NCBI GenBank assembly: GCA_011050085.1
Contig: DRGL01000069.1
Location: 1 to 64,000 of the forward strand
From: Pricia antarctica
Lineage (GTDB): Bacteria > Bacteroidota > Bacteroidia > Flavobacteriales > Flavobacteriaceae
Direction of reading: 5' to 3'
DNA length: 64,000 bases
Part shown: positions 34,587-44,749 of the stretch, piece by piece
Numbering within the stretch: the first letter of the stretch is position 1
Layout: each line of letters starts with the position of its first letter
The notes under the pieces: generated by a model
The model's database searches: none
What the model saw: only the letters and a program-made list of their open reading frames with translations
Told to the model about the DNA's origin: nothing
Translations under genes and position numbers: made by a program

Positions 34587-37500
34587 TTATTCTCCATCTT
34601 TGTTTGCATCATCGGTCGTATCGGCATCCTTTTTCTTGGCGTCATCTTTCTTATCCTCTTCTTTTTCATCCACATCCGATGAATTTCCCTTATTTGCATT
34701 TTCTAAATCGGTATCTTTTAGGGGATTGAAAAGCTCACTAAATTCATTAAACTCGCGATTGAATATCAAAGCGGCACCGGTTACGATCAATTGGCCGTCA
34801 ATCACGTTGGTATACTCATTCTTTCGAAAGCCCCTGAGTCGGTAACGCCCATTTTCAGTTAGCAAATATTCGAGACTGACGTTTCCAATGATGGGGGTAG
34901 AACCCTGGCTTTGGGAAGAACTACCCTCCACATCCACCGCACTACCAGCAGTAACGATTAAACGATTGTCAAATAATTTCTTTTGAGCATTGATATTGAG
35001 CTGTGTACGATCTTGTGGACTATCGCCCTGATAATCGGTAAAGCTGTCAAGATCGAAATTAAGGTCAATCCCCGTATTGCCAAATACCTTATCCGAAAAG
35101 GAATTTAACTGGCCCGAAAGCATCTTGTTCACATTGTCTTTCGCCAACGCCGCTGTTCCGCCACCACTACCATCACTACCTGAAGCTGGAAAAAATTTGT
35201 TGAGAGCCAATAATGAAAAAACCTGTTTATTCAATTCGCTCTCTTGCTCGTTGAGTTGCTGAACTCGACCATAGACCGCACCACCTAGGGCACCTTGGTC
35301 GTCTTCGGGCATATCCATACCAAAAGAAAGCTTGGGCTCCATCAATTCTCCCTTTACGTTCAGATATACCATAAACGGTAACACTTGCTGATATTTTGTG
35401 GCCGAACTAGGATCTACTGTCGTCATTAATGGAGCCGCTGAAGTCTCAACATTATAGACCGCGGTCACATCCAATTCCGCATCCATTGGGTCACCACGCC
35501 ACGTTACCGTACTACCCGGATTCAGCTCGAATCTACGTTTTACCAAATTATAAAGGCTAGTTTCGTAATGGCCCGACTGTACCTCGTAACGGCCAGATAG
35601 TCCAACTCTACCATTTGGCTCAATGCTTAGGTTGAGCTCGGCTTCTCCGGAAACTTGTAAATTGTCACCGGATTTTTTATCGATTATTACATTAAACACG
35701 GCATCATTGGCGATTTCAAGTATCGCCTCGACATCCATGCCCTGAAGAAGTTCAGGGGCCTCTTCTTCTTCCGTTGTGGTAAGAATGGCATCTGGATTTT
35801 CTCGGTTTACAAAAATCACTACGCCATCCCTTTCCTGTACATCTAACTGTTCTTCAGGCACTACAAAAGTGACATCGGTAATTTTACGAATCTTTAATTT
35901 TCCTTCGATTTTAGGAAGGTCGAGATTGCCTCCAACCGTCATGTCGGTATCGAAACTGGCCTTCCCATAAAACAATTCATTGTCTTCTTCAGTGGAATTC
36001 AATACTTGAAAAGCGTCGGCCTTTAGCGTAAGGTCAAAAGTAGGATTGGTTAGTTCTTCGGTTAGGATAGACCCGCCAATCTCAAAAGCATTGTTTTGAG
36101 CATCGGTTATCGTAAAGGTGTCAAAATAAAGTCCGGAATTATCGATATTCAAGGTTTCGTCATCAATTTTGAAGACCGAGTTCAGCATAGCTGGATTGAG
36201 CACCAATTGGTTGAAGTTGAACTGTCCTTCGTATTTCGGATCTGCAGTCGTTCCGCTCACTTTTACGTTACCTGACAGATAGCCTTCGGTATCTTTAATA
36301 GCTCCATCGGATAGTCCCTCGACAGCCGACATCTCCAATTTGTTCAATACCAAATCTAAATCCAAAACTGCTCCAGTTTCAGCCGCAGTGTAGTCACCGG
36401 TCAAATCAAAATCGATACCGCCATCTTTTAAGGCCAAATCGAAATCGTAACTTTTTTGGCCTTTAGATGCGGCATTTAGCGAAAGATTCCCCAGGGCATT
36501 CTTCATAACCTGCAACTCGTTGATATTGAAATCGGCAACGATACCAGTTGCCCCAAATGGATTTTCAACGATTACATTGCCCTTGACGATACCCCCAGCC
36601 AAAGCTTCATCGGGATTTAAAAGACTCAGAAAAGTCTGCAGCTTAAAATTATCGAAGGTTACACCGATATGTTCGTTTTTTTCTCCCGCAATGGCGTTGC
36701 TGAGGGTTAACCGCTGATCATTGCGGCTAAGTGTAAAGTTTTCAAAACGCATCAATTTCTCACCGCTGCTTATACGATTATTTTGTTCGATGGTCCACTT
36801 CTTTCGATTGAATACCAGATTCTCCGGCTCGATGTGTAAATTGATGGTATCTTTTTCTAGATTCAATTGCGCGGCAAGATGAACCAGCTGCTCGGTATCG
36901 TCAAAGGAGCTAAAATCAAGACCCATCTGCCTATTCCGAAGGTCTCCCTTAAACAAAGTGCGTTTGATTTGTACGGGGCCGGATAGTAAGGCCGCCAGCC
37001 CGGCACTGAAATTTAAATCGGTGGCTGTACCGTCAACCGCTACTTCAAGGCTATCGATAGTAGAGCCTGCATAGGTAGCGGTGGGCATATCTAACCTAGC
37101 CATCAGTTTCTTGGTAGATGCATCAAAATCGGCCTTGAGGTTTAAGGTATCTAAACGTTCCAAGCCTTTTAGAAAAACTTGCGATAAAATTGGAATACTT
37201 TTAAACGCAAGGTTTACCTCCAAATTAACAGGCTCTGAAATCGTATCGGAGACAGCGCTTTCGGAAAAATACGCTTCGAACTGTCGATTCAGGGCTGCCG
37301 TAATCTTGTCGGGTGCGGCATTAGAACGTAAGGCAGCCTTTAAAAATTCACTATTGATACTGGCCTTGGTACTAATAGTATCGATACCGGCCTCTACATT
37401 TATTTTATCTAATTTGTATTGCTTATTATCGTAGACAGCTGTACCCTCCGACAATAGGGCATTTAACGTAAAATCTTCGGCACTTCCCTTAAAATTGGCA

Positions 37501-39710
37501 TTCAACTGAAGGCCGGCACGTATGTTCTCCTGGGTTAGGCCCAAAGCCTGTAAATCTGCACCGATCAAATTCAAGTCCAATTGTATATTAGATTCCAAAG
37601 AATCTAAATCGACCTTCACATTGGTCATCAAATTCAAATTAGAATCTTTAAAGTTCAAGTCGATATCGCCCTTACCATCCTCTACATCGCCCTCAAGGAC
37701 TAGGTTCGAGTAGTCATAACCGTCGAACGAAAGCTGTTGAAAATTTGATCGTAAGGAGGCGTTGAGTGAACCAATATCATTGCCACTTCCTTTAGCATCA
37801 ATGGTAAAGGACACTCCACCCAGCTGTTCGTTTTTTAGAATTTTATCCAGTTGTAAACTGTCCACTTTTAGGGTACCGTCAAAAGCGATTCGTTGCCGAT
37901 TGGAATAGCTCCCGGCAATTTGTGCGGTACCTTCTGGAATTTTCAGGACCACATCCGCAGCCATATCATCTACCAAACCCTTGGCCGAAGCGTCAATAAC
38001 AAGCGTTTCAGGAACCGAGATGCCTAAACTATCCTCATTGACGAATTGTAGCAAATCTGTTCTATTGGATGTCGCACGAATATTGCTAAAATCAAAGTAA
38101 AGCGAATCGGGATTCATTGCGTTTTTCACGGTGCCATTCGCCGTTAAAGAAGTGTTTCCGCCCCAATTAACCTTAAAATCGGGGATTTTAATATTGGATA
38201 GCCTACCATCGGCCTTAATTGTTCCGGTAATCGGTCTTTTGGCCGCCTTTTGTACATATTCGTTATCGGCTAGGTCGGGCTGAAAAACATAGGCATCCTG
38301 TATCGCCAAATTTAAATCTGGAATATCAATAGTAAGTGTGGTATTCTCCGGATTTTCGATTAAAGCATCGACGGAAGCATATTTCAAGGAAAGATCACCG
38401 GATACCGCACTGTTATTGGTCTGCAGTACTAAACCGGAAATCGCAGCATTGTCCTCTTCTAGATTGGCATCAAAAGCAAAATTCTTCAACTGGAATCCGC
38501 TAGACTCATTGAAAGCCAATTTGGTCAATTCAAGATTTACCAATTTGGGGCGATATGTGATGTTTTCAGCTTGAAATGTAAAATTGGAAACGGACACAGC
38601 ATCGGCATTGAAGGTTCCGGCTTGGGATTGATGGCTACCTGTAACAAATGCGAATTTGTTTTTATCGATGTCAATGGCATCTACTTTTACCAAAAATTCC
38701 GGCCATTCGAATCCTGTGTCCGCAATGGCTGTGGTATCTTGAGGTTGCGTTGCGACGGCTGGCATTCGAATTGCAATATCGGAGTTTTTCAATTCCAAGG
38801 TCTCTACTTCGATATCATTTTGGGCAAGATTGGCCTTTGGCATTTCCAAAAGGAAGTTTCCAATGTTAACATCTGCCTTCAAGCTGTCCGGTTCGGAATT
38901 GTAATTGGCCCTTACCTTCTCGATTTTAAAATTATCGACCACTAGATAGGGTAAGGCCGTCTCGGTGGTATCCTCAGTCTCCGGAAAGGGTTTCGTTTGG
39001 GTATATTCCGCCTCAGTATCTATTAGTTCAATATCATCGAGCTCGAATCTCATGGCTTCGAGGTCGATAGTATTAGCCTCAACGTATAATCGGCCCAGTC
39101 TGAACTTACTATCTATCCCTAAAAAACCGTCTTCGTAGACAATATCAAAATCGGTAAGGTCGATTGATCCGATACTAATTTTCATGGGTTCACTAGCTTC
39201 CGCTTCTGGCGCAGGAACGGAGTCTTGTGCAGCAAAAGCGTCCATTAGAAATGTAAAGTTGAAATCCTCTGAACCTTCCGCTCTAATTACATTCGCCTTT
39301 AAACCTTCCCATTTCAAATACTCAAGATCAAAAGTAGTACCAAAAATTAGGTCCGATAGGCCTACATCGGCTTCCAAAGCTTTTGAATACAAAAGAGTGT
39401 CTCCCTTTTTATCCTCTAGATATAAACCCTCCAGAGAAAGATTTCCAGAAAAGGTAAGGAACAACCTATCTATTTCAACCTTGGTATCCGTTTTACTTGA
39501 GACGTAATCTGTGGCTTTTGTTACGATTACGTTCTGACCCCAAGGGCTACGAATAAAGAGAACCAAGGCTACGAAGAGTAGCAATACTACAAGTATTATC
39601 CTACCTATACGCCTTAAAATTCTATACTTTCTTTTCTTTTTTTCCAAATTTATTACTGCTAAAACTACGAAGGCAGCAAAAGTAAAACCTTTGCCTTTAA
39701 CCTGAGCCAA
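34587..39710 (-). CDS. tamB: TamB translocation/assembly protein
   Basis: 1707 residues. A basic N-terminal tail and one signal anchor (~39-57, I-I-L-V-V-L-L-L-F-V-A-L-V-L-F) precede a very long beta-strand-rich region with repeated D-x-D-x-L strands, typical of the hydrophobic-groove bridge proteins of the AsmA/TamB family. The conserved DUF490/TamB domain occupies about the last 400 residues before the tail. The tail (last ~40 residues) is a run of Asp/Lys/Glu without hydrophobics, which is unusual. The annotated start precedes a second basic segment (E-K-K-K-R-K-Y-R), and a later non-ATG start (TTG before it) is possible. Partner of tamL downstream. Confidence 0.92.
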   Translation of the reverse strand: MAQVKGKGFTFAAFVVLAVINLEKKKRKYRILRRIGRIILVVLLLFVALVLFIRSPWGQNVIVTKATDYVSSKTDTKVEIDRLFLTFSGNLSLEGLYLEDKKGDTLLYSKALEADVGLSDLIFGTTFDLEYLKWEGLKANVIRAEGSEDFNFTFLMDAFAAQDSVPAPEAEASEPMKISIGSIDLTDFDIVYEDGFLGIDSKFRLGRLYVEANTIDLEAMRFELDDIELIDTEAEYTQTKPFPETEDTTETALPYLVVDNFKIEKVRANYNSEPDSLKADVNIGNFLLEMPKANLAQNDIEVETLELKNSDIAIRMPAVATQPQDTTAIADTGFEWPEFLVKVDAIDIDKNKFAFVTGSHQSQAGTFNADAVSVSNFTFQAENITYRPKLVNLELTKLAFNESSGFQLKNFAFDANLEEDNAAISGLVLQTNNSAVSGDLSLKYASVDALIENPENTTLTIDIPDLNLAIQDAYVFQPDLADNEYVQKAAKRPITGTIKADGRLSNIKIPDFKVNWGGNTSLTANGTVKNAMNPDSLYFDFSNIRATSNRTDLLQFVNEDSLGISVPETLVIDASAKGLVDDMAADVVLKIPEGTAQIAGSYSNRQRIAFDGTLKVDSLQLDKILKNEQLGGVSFTIDAKGSGNDIGSLNASLRSNFQQLSFDGYDYSNLVLEGDVEDGKGDIDLNFKDSNLNLMTNVKVDLDSLESNIQLDLNLIGADLQALGLTQENIRAGLQLNANFKGSAEDFTLNALLSEGTAVYDNKQYKLDKINVEAGIDTISTKASINSEFLKAALRSNAAPDKITAALNRQFEAYFSESAVSDTISEPVNLEVNLAFKSIPILSQVFLKGLERLDTLNLKADFDASTKKLMARLDMPTATYAGSTIDSLEVAVDGTATDLNFSAGLAALLSGPVQIKRTLFKGDLRNRQMGLDFSSFDDTEQLVHLAAQLNLEKDTINLHIEPENLVFNRKKWTIEQNNRISSGEKLMRFENFTLSRNDQRLTLSNAIAGEKNEHIGVTFDNFKLQTFLSLLNPDEALAGGIVKGNVIVENPFGATGIVADFNINELQVMKNALGNLSLNAASKGQKSYDFDLALKDGGIDFDLTGDYTAAETGAVLDLDLVLNKLEMSAVEGLSDGAIKDTEGYLSGNVKVSGTTADPKYEGQFNFNQLVLNPAMLNSVFKIDDETLNIDNSGLYFDTFTITDAQNNAFEIGGSILTEELTNPTFDLTLKADAFQVLNSTEEDNELFYGKASFDTDMTVGGNLDLPKIEGKLKIRKITDVTFVVPEEQLDVQERDGVVIFVNRENPDAILTTTEEEEAPELLQGMDVEAILEIANDAVFNVIIDKKSGDNLQVSGEAELNLSIEPNGRVGLSGRYEVQSGHYETSLYNLVKRRFELNPGSTVTWRGDPMDAELDVTAVYNVETSAAPLMTTVDPSSATKYQQVLPFMVYLNVKGELMEPKLSFGMDMPEDDQGALGGAVYGRVQQLNEQESELNKQVFSLLALNKFFPASGSDGSGGGTAALAKDNVNKMLSGQLNSFSDKVFGNTGIDLNFDLDSFTDYQGDSPQDRTQLNINAQKKLFDNRLIVTAGSAVDVEGSSSQSQGSTPIIGNVSLEYLLTENGRYRLRGFRKNEYTNVIDGQLIVTGAALIFNREFNEFSELFNPLKDTDLENANKGNSSDVDEKEEDKKDDAKKKDADTTDDANKDGE

Positions 39711-40138
39711 TCTTATACTAATTTAGACTCAATGCCACGTTACTAATTACGATAGTATTCAGGAAGTGGGATGATGGTATCGAAATTATTTTTAAAGCTA
39801 AAGTTCAAAAAACAATGGAATACATTAAACTGTATATCAATAGTTTAAACCATTTTTACGGTCAAGATGGATTGAAAATAATTATCCAGTTAAAAATTAT
39901 GTGGATCGAGTCAAACGAGATATGGGATTAAAGAGAATTTTGATTTTATATTGAGAGTACATTCTGACATTCAGTTATACGTTCAGTTCATTACCCATCA
40001 AACTTTGGACCTTTAAACAAGGTCTAGATTTTTCATCATAACCTACCCACCAACCAAATTGCGTTCTGTGTTTAAAAGCTATGGCCTATAAAGGCTTTTT
40101 AGCTAGTTTTTTATGCCTATTAATTCAACCTGAATCCT
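39711..40138. other. Upstream region of the SusC operon
   Basis: 428 bp between divergent tamB and susC. It holds a direct repeat TTCAGTT (39970-39976 and 39982-39988, period 12) and a dyad GACCTT-TAAAC-AAGGTC (40008-40024). Either could be a regulator site or leader hairpin. No gene for a hybrid two-component regulator, ECF sigma or anti-sigma factor adjoins the pair. No clear TAnnTTTG box was found. Confidence 0.4.
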
Positions 40139-43100
40139 ATGAAATTAAAATTTTTACTCCTTTTCCTATCACTTACGAGTATGCAATCCGTTCTGCATGC
40201 TCAAGACAATATTAGTATTTCGGGTACTATTTCCGACAGTCAAGGGCCATTACCCGGTGCTTCGGTCGTAATTAAAGGAAGTACCACCGGTACCCAAACG
40301 GACTTTGATGGTAATTATGTTTTGGATGCTGTTCCTTCAGATGCAACCTTGGAAATCAGTTATATCGGATACGCTAACCAAAGTGTTCCCGTTGACGGTC
40401 AGACTACCATAAATATAACGCTTCAAGAAGATGCGCAGGCTTTGGAAGAAGTAGTGGTCGTAGGATATGGAACGCAGCAAAAAGAAGATATTACGGGTTC
40501 GATATCCGTAGTGGATAATGAGGAGCTAACAAAACAGCCTAACTCAAACCCCTTAAGCTCTGTTCAGGGAAAGGTTTCAGGGGTAAATATTACAAATTCA
40601 GGACGGCCGGGGGCTTCGCCAAATGTAAGAATACGTGGCGTGGGCAGCGTTGGCAACGCAGATCCGCTTTATGTGGTGGATGGTGTTCTGACCAACAATA
40701 TATCGTATCTGAGTAGTAATGACATTGAAAGCATGAGCATCTTGAAAGATGCTTCGAGTGCCGCCATCTATGGTATCAGGGCTGCAAACGGTGTTATAGT
40801 GATAAAAACTAAACGCGGTAAGGGAACAGGAGATGATGTTTCGTTTACTTACGAAGCTTTTGCAGGTTTTCAACGCGTAACCGATATTCCAGAGTTAGCG
40901 AATACCGCACAATACATTGAACTTTTCAATGAAAAACGAGCATTCGAGGGTAATGCAGACCGTTTGAGCCCAACCGATTATAATGCCGATACGGATTGGT
41001 TCGAAGAAGTAATAAAAAAATCGGCCCTTACCACATCACATAACATTTCGATTTCTGGTACTTCTAAAAAAACCCAGTACTATCTCGGATTCGGATATTT
41101 CAACCAAGAAGGTGTTCTCGATGCCGGTAGGGGTATAAATACTGGAAACGATTTTCGTAGGCTAACCGGTCGGGCCGGCCTAGATATAGATCTCAACGAC
41201 TATTTTACCTTCGGTGGCTCTGTTGCATATACCGACACCCAGAACAACAATTCTACAGAACCTTTTGCGCAGGCATACATCGTACCACCCATCTTTAATC
41301 CTATAAATCCGGATGGTACGTATGGCTCCCCCGACGGCGTAGGTAACTTTGCCAACCCGAGAGGCACGCTCGATTTCTCTAGGCAGAAAGCTGAGGGTAT
41401 TCGTGTATTGGCCAATGTGTACGCCGAAATAAAACCTGTGGAATCGGTAGCTATTCGTACCAGCTTTTCAGGAGATTATTCAAACAATAAAAGTTTCAAC
41501 TATACCCCGGTATATCGCATAAGCCAGACCCAAGGGTCGGATATCAGCAATTTAGGCCGTAATTACAACGAAAACGACAACTGGCTTTGGGAAAACACAA
41601 TTACCTGGACCCAAACTTTAGGGAAACATGACCTTACTTTACTAGGCGGTTTTTCTCAAGAAGAGCGTATATTTTTTGGAATGAACGGATCGGTGCAAGA
41701 CGTACCCTTCAACGGTGACGATTCGTTACTGTACTTGAATTTGGGTAATACGGAACAAGATCAAATTAGTGATGAGGGATCAAAAACGCGTTTTCAATCT
41801 CTTTTCGGAAGAGTACAATACAAGTTCAATGGTAAATATCTTTTGAATGCGACAGTACGTAGGGATGGTTCTTCGAATTTTTCAAATGACCTGAACACCG
41901 ATATTTTTCCATCTGTAGGTATTGGCTGGATAGTGAGTAATGAAAACTTCCTTGCGGAATCGACAATTTTTAATTCCCTTAAATTAAAAGCAAGTTGGGG
42001 TCAGTTGGGCAATGCCAATGTACAGCGTGGGTTCGATATTACCGCTACCGATCCCGTACCTGCCTATTTTGGCGGCCTACCGCAAATCGCGCGTTCAATT
42101 AGTGAATTTTCGGACCCTACCATTTTCTGGGAACTTGTTGAAGAATACGATTTAGGCCTAGAATTCACCGTTTTGGAGAATAAACTTAGCGGCGAAATCA
42201 ACTATTACAATAGAACAACATCAGATGCGGTATTTGCCGTCACTCAGCTTGCCTCTTCAGGAGCTACGAATACGCAACTGCTTACCAACGCTGGAAGTTT
42301 TAATAATAAAGGCGTGGAAGCCTCCCTCAATTGGAGAGACCAAGTTTCTGATGATTTCAATTATAGCATTTATGGAAACGTGACCACAATCAAGAACGAA
42401 ATCACTGAGATTATAGGGTCTTCGTTTTTGAATACAGGTCCTGCCCTATTCGGTAACCCTATCGTTCGTCTAGAGGAAGGTGTTGCGATTGGATCTTACT
42501 ATGGCCTTCAGACTGACGGTGTAGTGCAGACCGAGGCAGAAGCAGAAGCACTCGGTTCTACCGTGGGGGCCTTTAAATTCAATGACTTGAACGGCGACGG
42601 ACTTATCGGTGAAGATGATAAGAGCTTTTTGGGTAGTCCGATTCCGGATTTCACTTACGGTTTTGGTTTTAACCTCAACTATATAAATGTTGATTTTGGA
42701 ATGGACTTTCAAGGAGTCGCAGGAAATGAAATCTATAATTTCAATAAAAATTCCCGCTTCGGAAACGAGAATTGGGACTTGGATTTTTACGAAAATAGAT
42801 GGACGCCCGGTAGTGGGGTAACCGACTATCCTGCCCCGAATTCAGACCAGAATACGTTACGCCCTAGCAATTTCTTCGTAGAGAAAGGTGATTATTTCAG
42901 AATACGTAACATTCAACTGGGTTACACCATTCCCGCTTCCATATTGGTCCGCGAGAATCCGTTTTGGGATACGTTGCGTGTGTATATAAATGCGCAAAAC
43001 CCTTTTACCGCCTTTGAATACACCGGTTTTTCACCAGAACTCAACGGAGGAGGCGTCGACAACCCACCAGGAGGTGCAGTAGTGAATTCGGGTATAGACC

Positions 43101-43156
43101 GAAACGTATATCCCATCTCCGCAACCTATAACCTAGGGGTAAACCTAAAATTTTAA
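40139..43156 (+). CDS. susC: SusC/RagA TonB-dependent outer membrane transporter
   Basis: 1005 residues, the usual SusC size. Signal peptide to ~A-Q (residue 22), then CarboxypepD_reg-like domain (~25-105: I-S-I-S-G-T-I-S-D-S-Q-G-P-L-P-G-A-S-V), the TonB-box-like E-E-V-V-V-V-G-Y-G, a plug domain (Y-V-V-D-G-V, I-L-K-D-A-S-S-A-A-I-Y-G) and a 22-strand barrel to the end. It imports oligosaccharides with its SusD partner, which begins 11 bp later. No N-terminal extension for anti-sigma interaction (STN domain) is present, so control by ECF/anti-sigma signalling through this protein is not expected. Confidence 0.95.
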   Translation: MKLKFLLLFLSLTSMQSVLHAQDNISISGTISDSQGPLPGASVVIKGSTTGTQTDFDGNYVLDAVPSDATLEISYIGYANQSVPVDGQTTINITLQEDAQALEEVVVVGYGTQQKEDITGSISVVDNEELTKQPNSNPLSSVQGKVSGVNITNSGRPGASPNVRIRGVGSVGNADPLYVVDGVLTNNISYLSSNDIESMSILKDASSAAIYGIRAANGVIVIKTKRGKGTGDDVSFTYEAFAGFQRVTDIPELANTAQYIELFNEKRAFEGNADRLSPTDYNADTDWFEEVIKKSALTTSHNISISGTSKKTQYYLGFGYFNQEGVLDAGRGINTGNDFRRLTGRAGLDIDLNDYFTFGGSVAYTDTQNNNSTEPFAQAYIVPPIFNPINPDGTYGSPDGVGNFANPRGTLDFSRQKAEGIRVLANVYAEIKPVESVAIRTSFSGDYSNNKSFNYTPVYRISQTQGSDISNLGRNYNENDNWLWENTITWTQTLGKHDLTLLGGFSQEERIFFGMNGSVQDVPFNGDDSLLYLNLGNTEQDQISDEGSKTRFQSLFGRVQYKFNGKYLLNATVRRDGSSNFSNDLNTDIFPSVGIGWIVSNENFLAESTIFNSLKLKASWGQLGNANVQRGFDITATDPVPAYFGGLPQIARSISEFSDPTIFWELVEEYDLGLEFTVLENKLSGEINYYNRTTSDAVFAVTQLASSGATNTQLLTNAGSFNNKGVEASLNWRDQVSDDFNYSIYGNVTTIKNEITEIIGSSFLNTGPALFGNPIVRLEEGVAIGSYYGLQTDGVVQTEAEAEALGSTVGAFKFNDLNGDGLIGEDDKSFLGSPIPDFTYGFGFNLNYINVDFGMDFQGVAGNEIYNFNKNSRFGNENWDLDFYENRWTPGSGVTDYPAPNSDQNTLRPSNFFVEKGDYFRIRNIQLGYTIPASILVRENPFWDTLRVYINAQNPFTAFEYTGFSPELNGGGVDNPPGGAVVNSGIDRNVYPISATYNLGVNLKF

Positions 43157-43166
43157 TCAAGAAAAG

Positions 43167-44651
43167 ATGTTAGCTACTCCAAAATATTTAATTGAAAAAA
43201 TTATTAAAAGACTTTTCATACCCTGTGTTTGCTTAGCATTTTTCGCCTGTACCAAAGACTTTCTCGAAGTTCCGAGAGAAGCCCAACAACCCGCGGAAGA
43301 ATTCTTCGTTAATCAACAGGATGCCGTAGAAGCGGTGAACAAAATGTATGCCCATCAAACCGGTTTTGACTTGGTCGGCTTTCCCCATTTAGCCATTTTT
43401 CAACTTACTTCCGACGATTCCGACAAAGGAAGTAACCCTGGAGATGCCGCCTTTTTAAACGATTATGTCAATTTTACCTTTAGTTCTACCGCATTTTCAA
43501 TAGACGGATATTGGACGGGTCAATATCAAGGCATCAACTATGCGAACCAAGTTCTGGCCAATATACCTGCGATTCCTATGGATGATAACCTAAAAGCCCG
43601 GCTTTTGGCAGAGGCACAATTTTTCAGGGCCTTTCATTACTTCAATCTGGTCAGGGTATTCGGCGGGGTACCGATTTACGAAGGTCTGCCAGAAGGTTCA
43701 ATTGAAGAAAGGGAATATAATATTCCAAGGAATTCGGTGGATGAAGTTTATGAACTGATTACAACCGACTTCACCCAAGCTGCCGAAAATTTACCGATTA
43801 CATATGGTGCAACCGAAATCGGAAGGGCTACAAAAGGCGCCGCTACCGGGTTTTTGGCGAAAGTGGCCCTCTACCGCGAAGATTTTACACAAGCTGTGAC
43901 CCTGACCGATGAAGTCGCCGGAATGGGCTATGACCTTTTTCCTGATTACTATCAGTTTTTTAGGCCTGCCAATGAATATAATGTAGAATCCCTTTTCGAA
44001 ATACAGTCTACCGCTGACGGTAATTGTGAATCCGCTTCACAGTATGGACAGGTACAGGGGGTGCGGGGCCAATTCGGATTCGGATTTAACTTTCCGACCG
44101 AAGATTTGGTCAATGCGTATGAAGAAGGTGATGTACGTCGTGATGCTACCATTCTTTTTGTAGGCGAAACCACCCCTGAAGGTGATTTGATTACCGCGGG
44201 GGATAATCCCGATAATCCTATCAGGTACAATCAAAAAGTATATGTTCCAGAAGCGAGCTTTAGAAGAAACAACTGTGTTGATAATGCCGACATCAATATC
44301 AAAGTATTACGTTATGCTGAAATTCTACTGATAAATGCAGAGGCAAACAATGAGCTTGGCAATACCGCCGCAGCACTTGTAAGCCTTAATCGGGTAAGGG
44401 AGCGCGCCGGTTTAGAGGCCGTCACAGTAACAGACCAAGGCCAACTTCGCGATGCCATCTGGAGAGAAAGAAGGGTGGAACTTGCTTTGGAAGGCGACCG
44501 GTTTTTTGACCTGGTTCGGCAAGGTAGAGCCGCTGAGGTTCTTCAGGCCAGCGGTACACAGTTTACTGCGGGTGTTAATGAAATACTTCCCATTCCGGCA
44601 AATCAGATTTCTTTGAGCCAAGGCGTGCTTGAACAGAATCCCGGTTATTAA
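43167..44651 (+). CDS. susD: SusD/RagB glycan-binding lipoprotein
   Basis: 494 residues. Lipobox F-F-A-C28 followed by T-K-D-F-L-E-V. SusD signatures: Q-Q-D-A-V-E-A-V-N-K-M-Y, Y-W-T-G-Q-Y-Q-G-I-N-Y-A-N-Q-V-L, A-E-A-Q-F-F-R-A-F-H-Y-F-N-L-V-R-V-F-G-G-V-P, and the C-terminal R-W-like W-R-E-R-R-V-E-L-A-L-E-G-D-R-F-F-D-L-V-R. It forms the lid over SusC and binds glycan with a TPR scaffold at the cell surface. A 10-residue N-terminal extension before the hydrophobic core is slightly longer than usual. Confidence 0.95.
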   Translation: MLATPKYLIEKIIKRLFIPCVCLAFFACTKDFLEVPREAQQPAEEFFVNQQDAVEAVNKMYAHQTGFDLVGFPHLAIFQLTSDDSDKGSNPGDAAFLNDYVNFTFSSTAFSIDGYWTGQYQGINYANQVLANIPAIPMDDNLKARLLAEAQFFRAFHYFNLVRVFGGVPIYEGLPEGSIEEREYNIPRNSVDEVYELITTDFTQAAENLPITYGATEIGRATKGAATGFLAKVALYREDFTQAVTLTDEVAGMGYDLFPDYYQFFRPANEYNVESLFEIQSTADGNCESASQYGQVQGVRGQFGFGFNFPTEDLVNAYEEGDVRRDATILFVGETTPEGDLITAGDNPDNPIRYNQKVYVPEASFRRNNCVDNADINIKVLRYAEILLINAEANNELGNTAAALVSLNRVRERAGLEAVTVTDQGQLRDAIWRERRVELALEGDRFFDLVRQGRAAEVLQASGTQFTAGVNEILPIPANQISLSQGVLEQNPGY

Positions 44652-44749
44652 TTTTTTGTTTGGATGATAGAATCGTTTTTAATTTCGATTTTTCGATCTT
44701 AAATTACATTTGGGAAACTATTCCATATAACCAATTGAATCATTAGGTC

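Noticed and set aside
34587-39710. Many opposite-strand open frames inside tamB
   Set aside because: They are shadows of a long, strongly coding frame; none has a recognisable domain.
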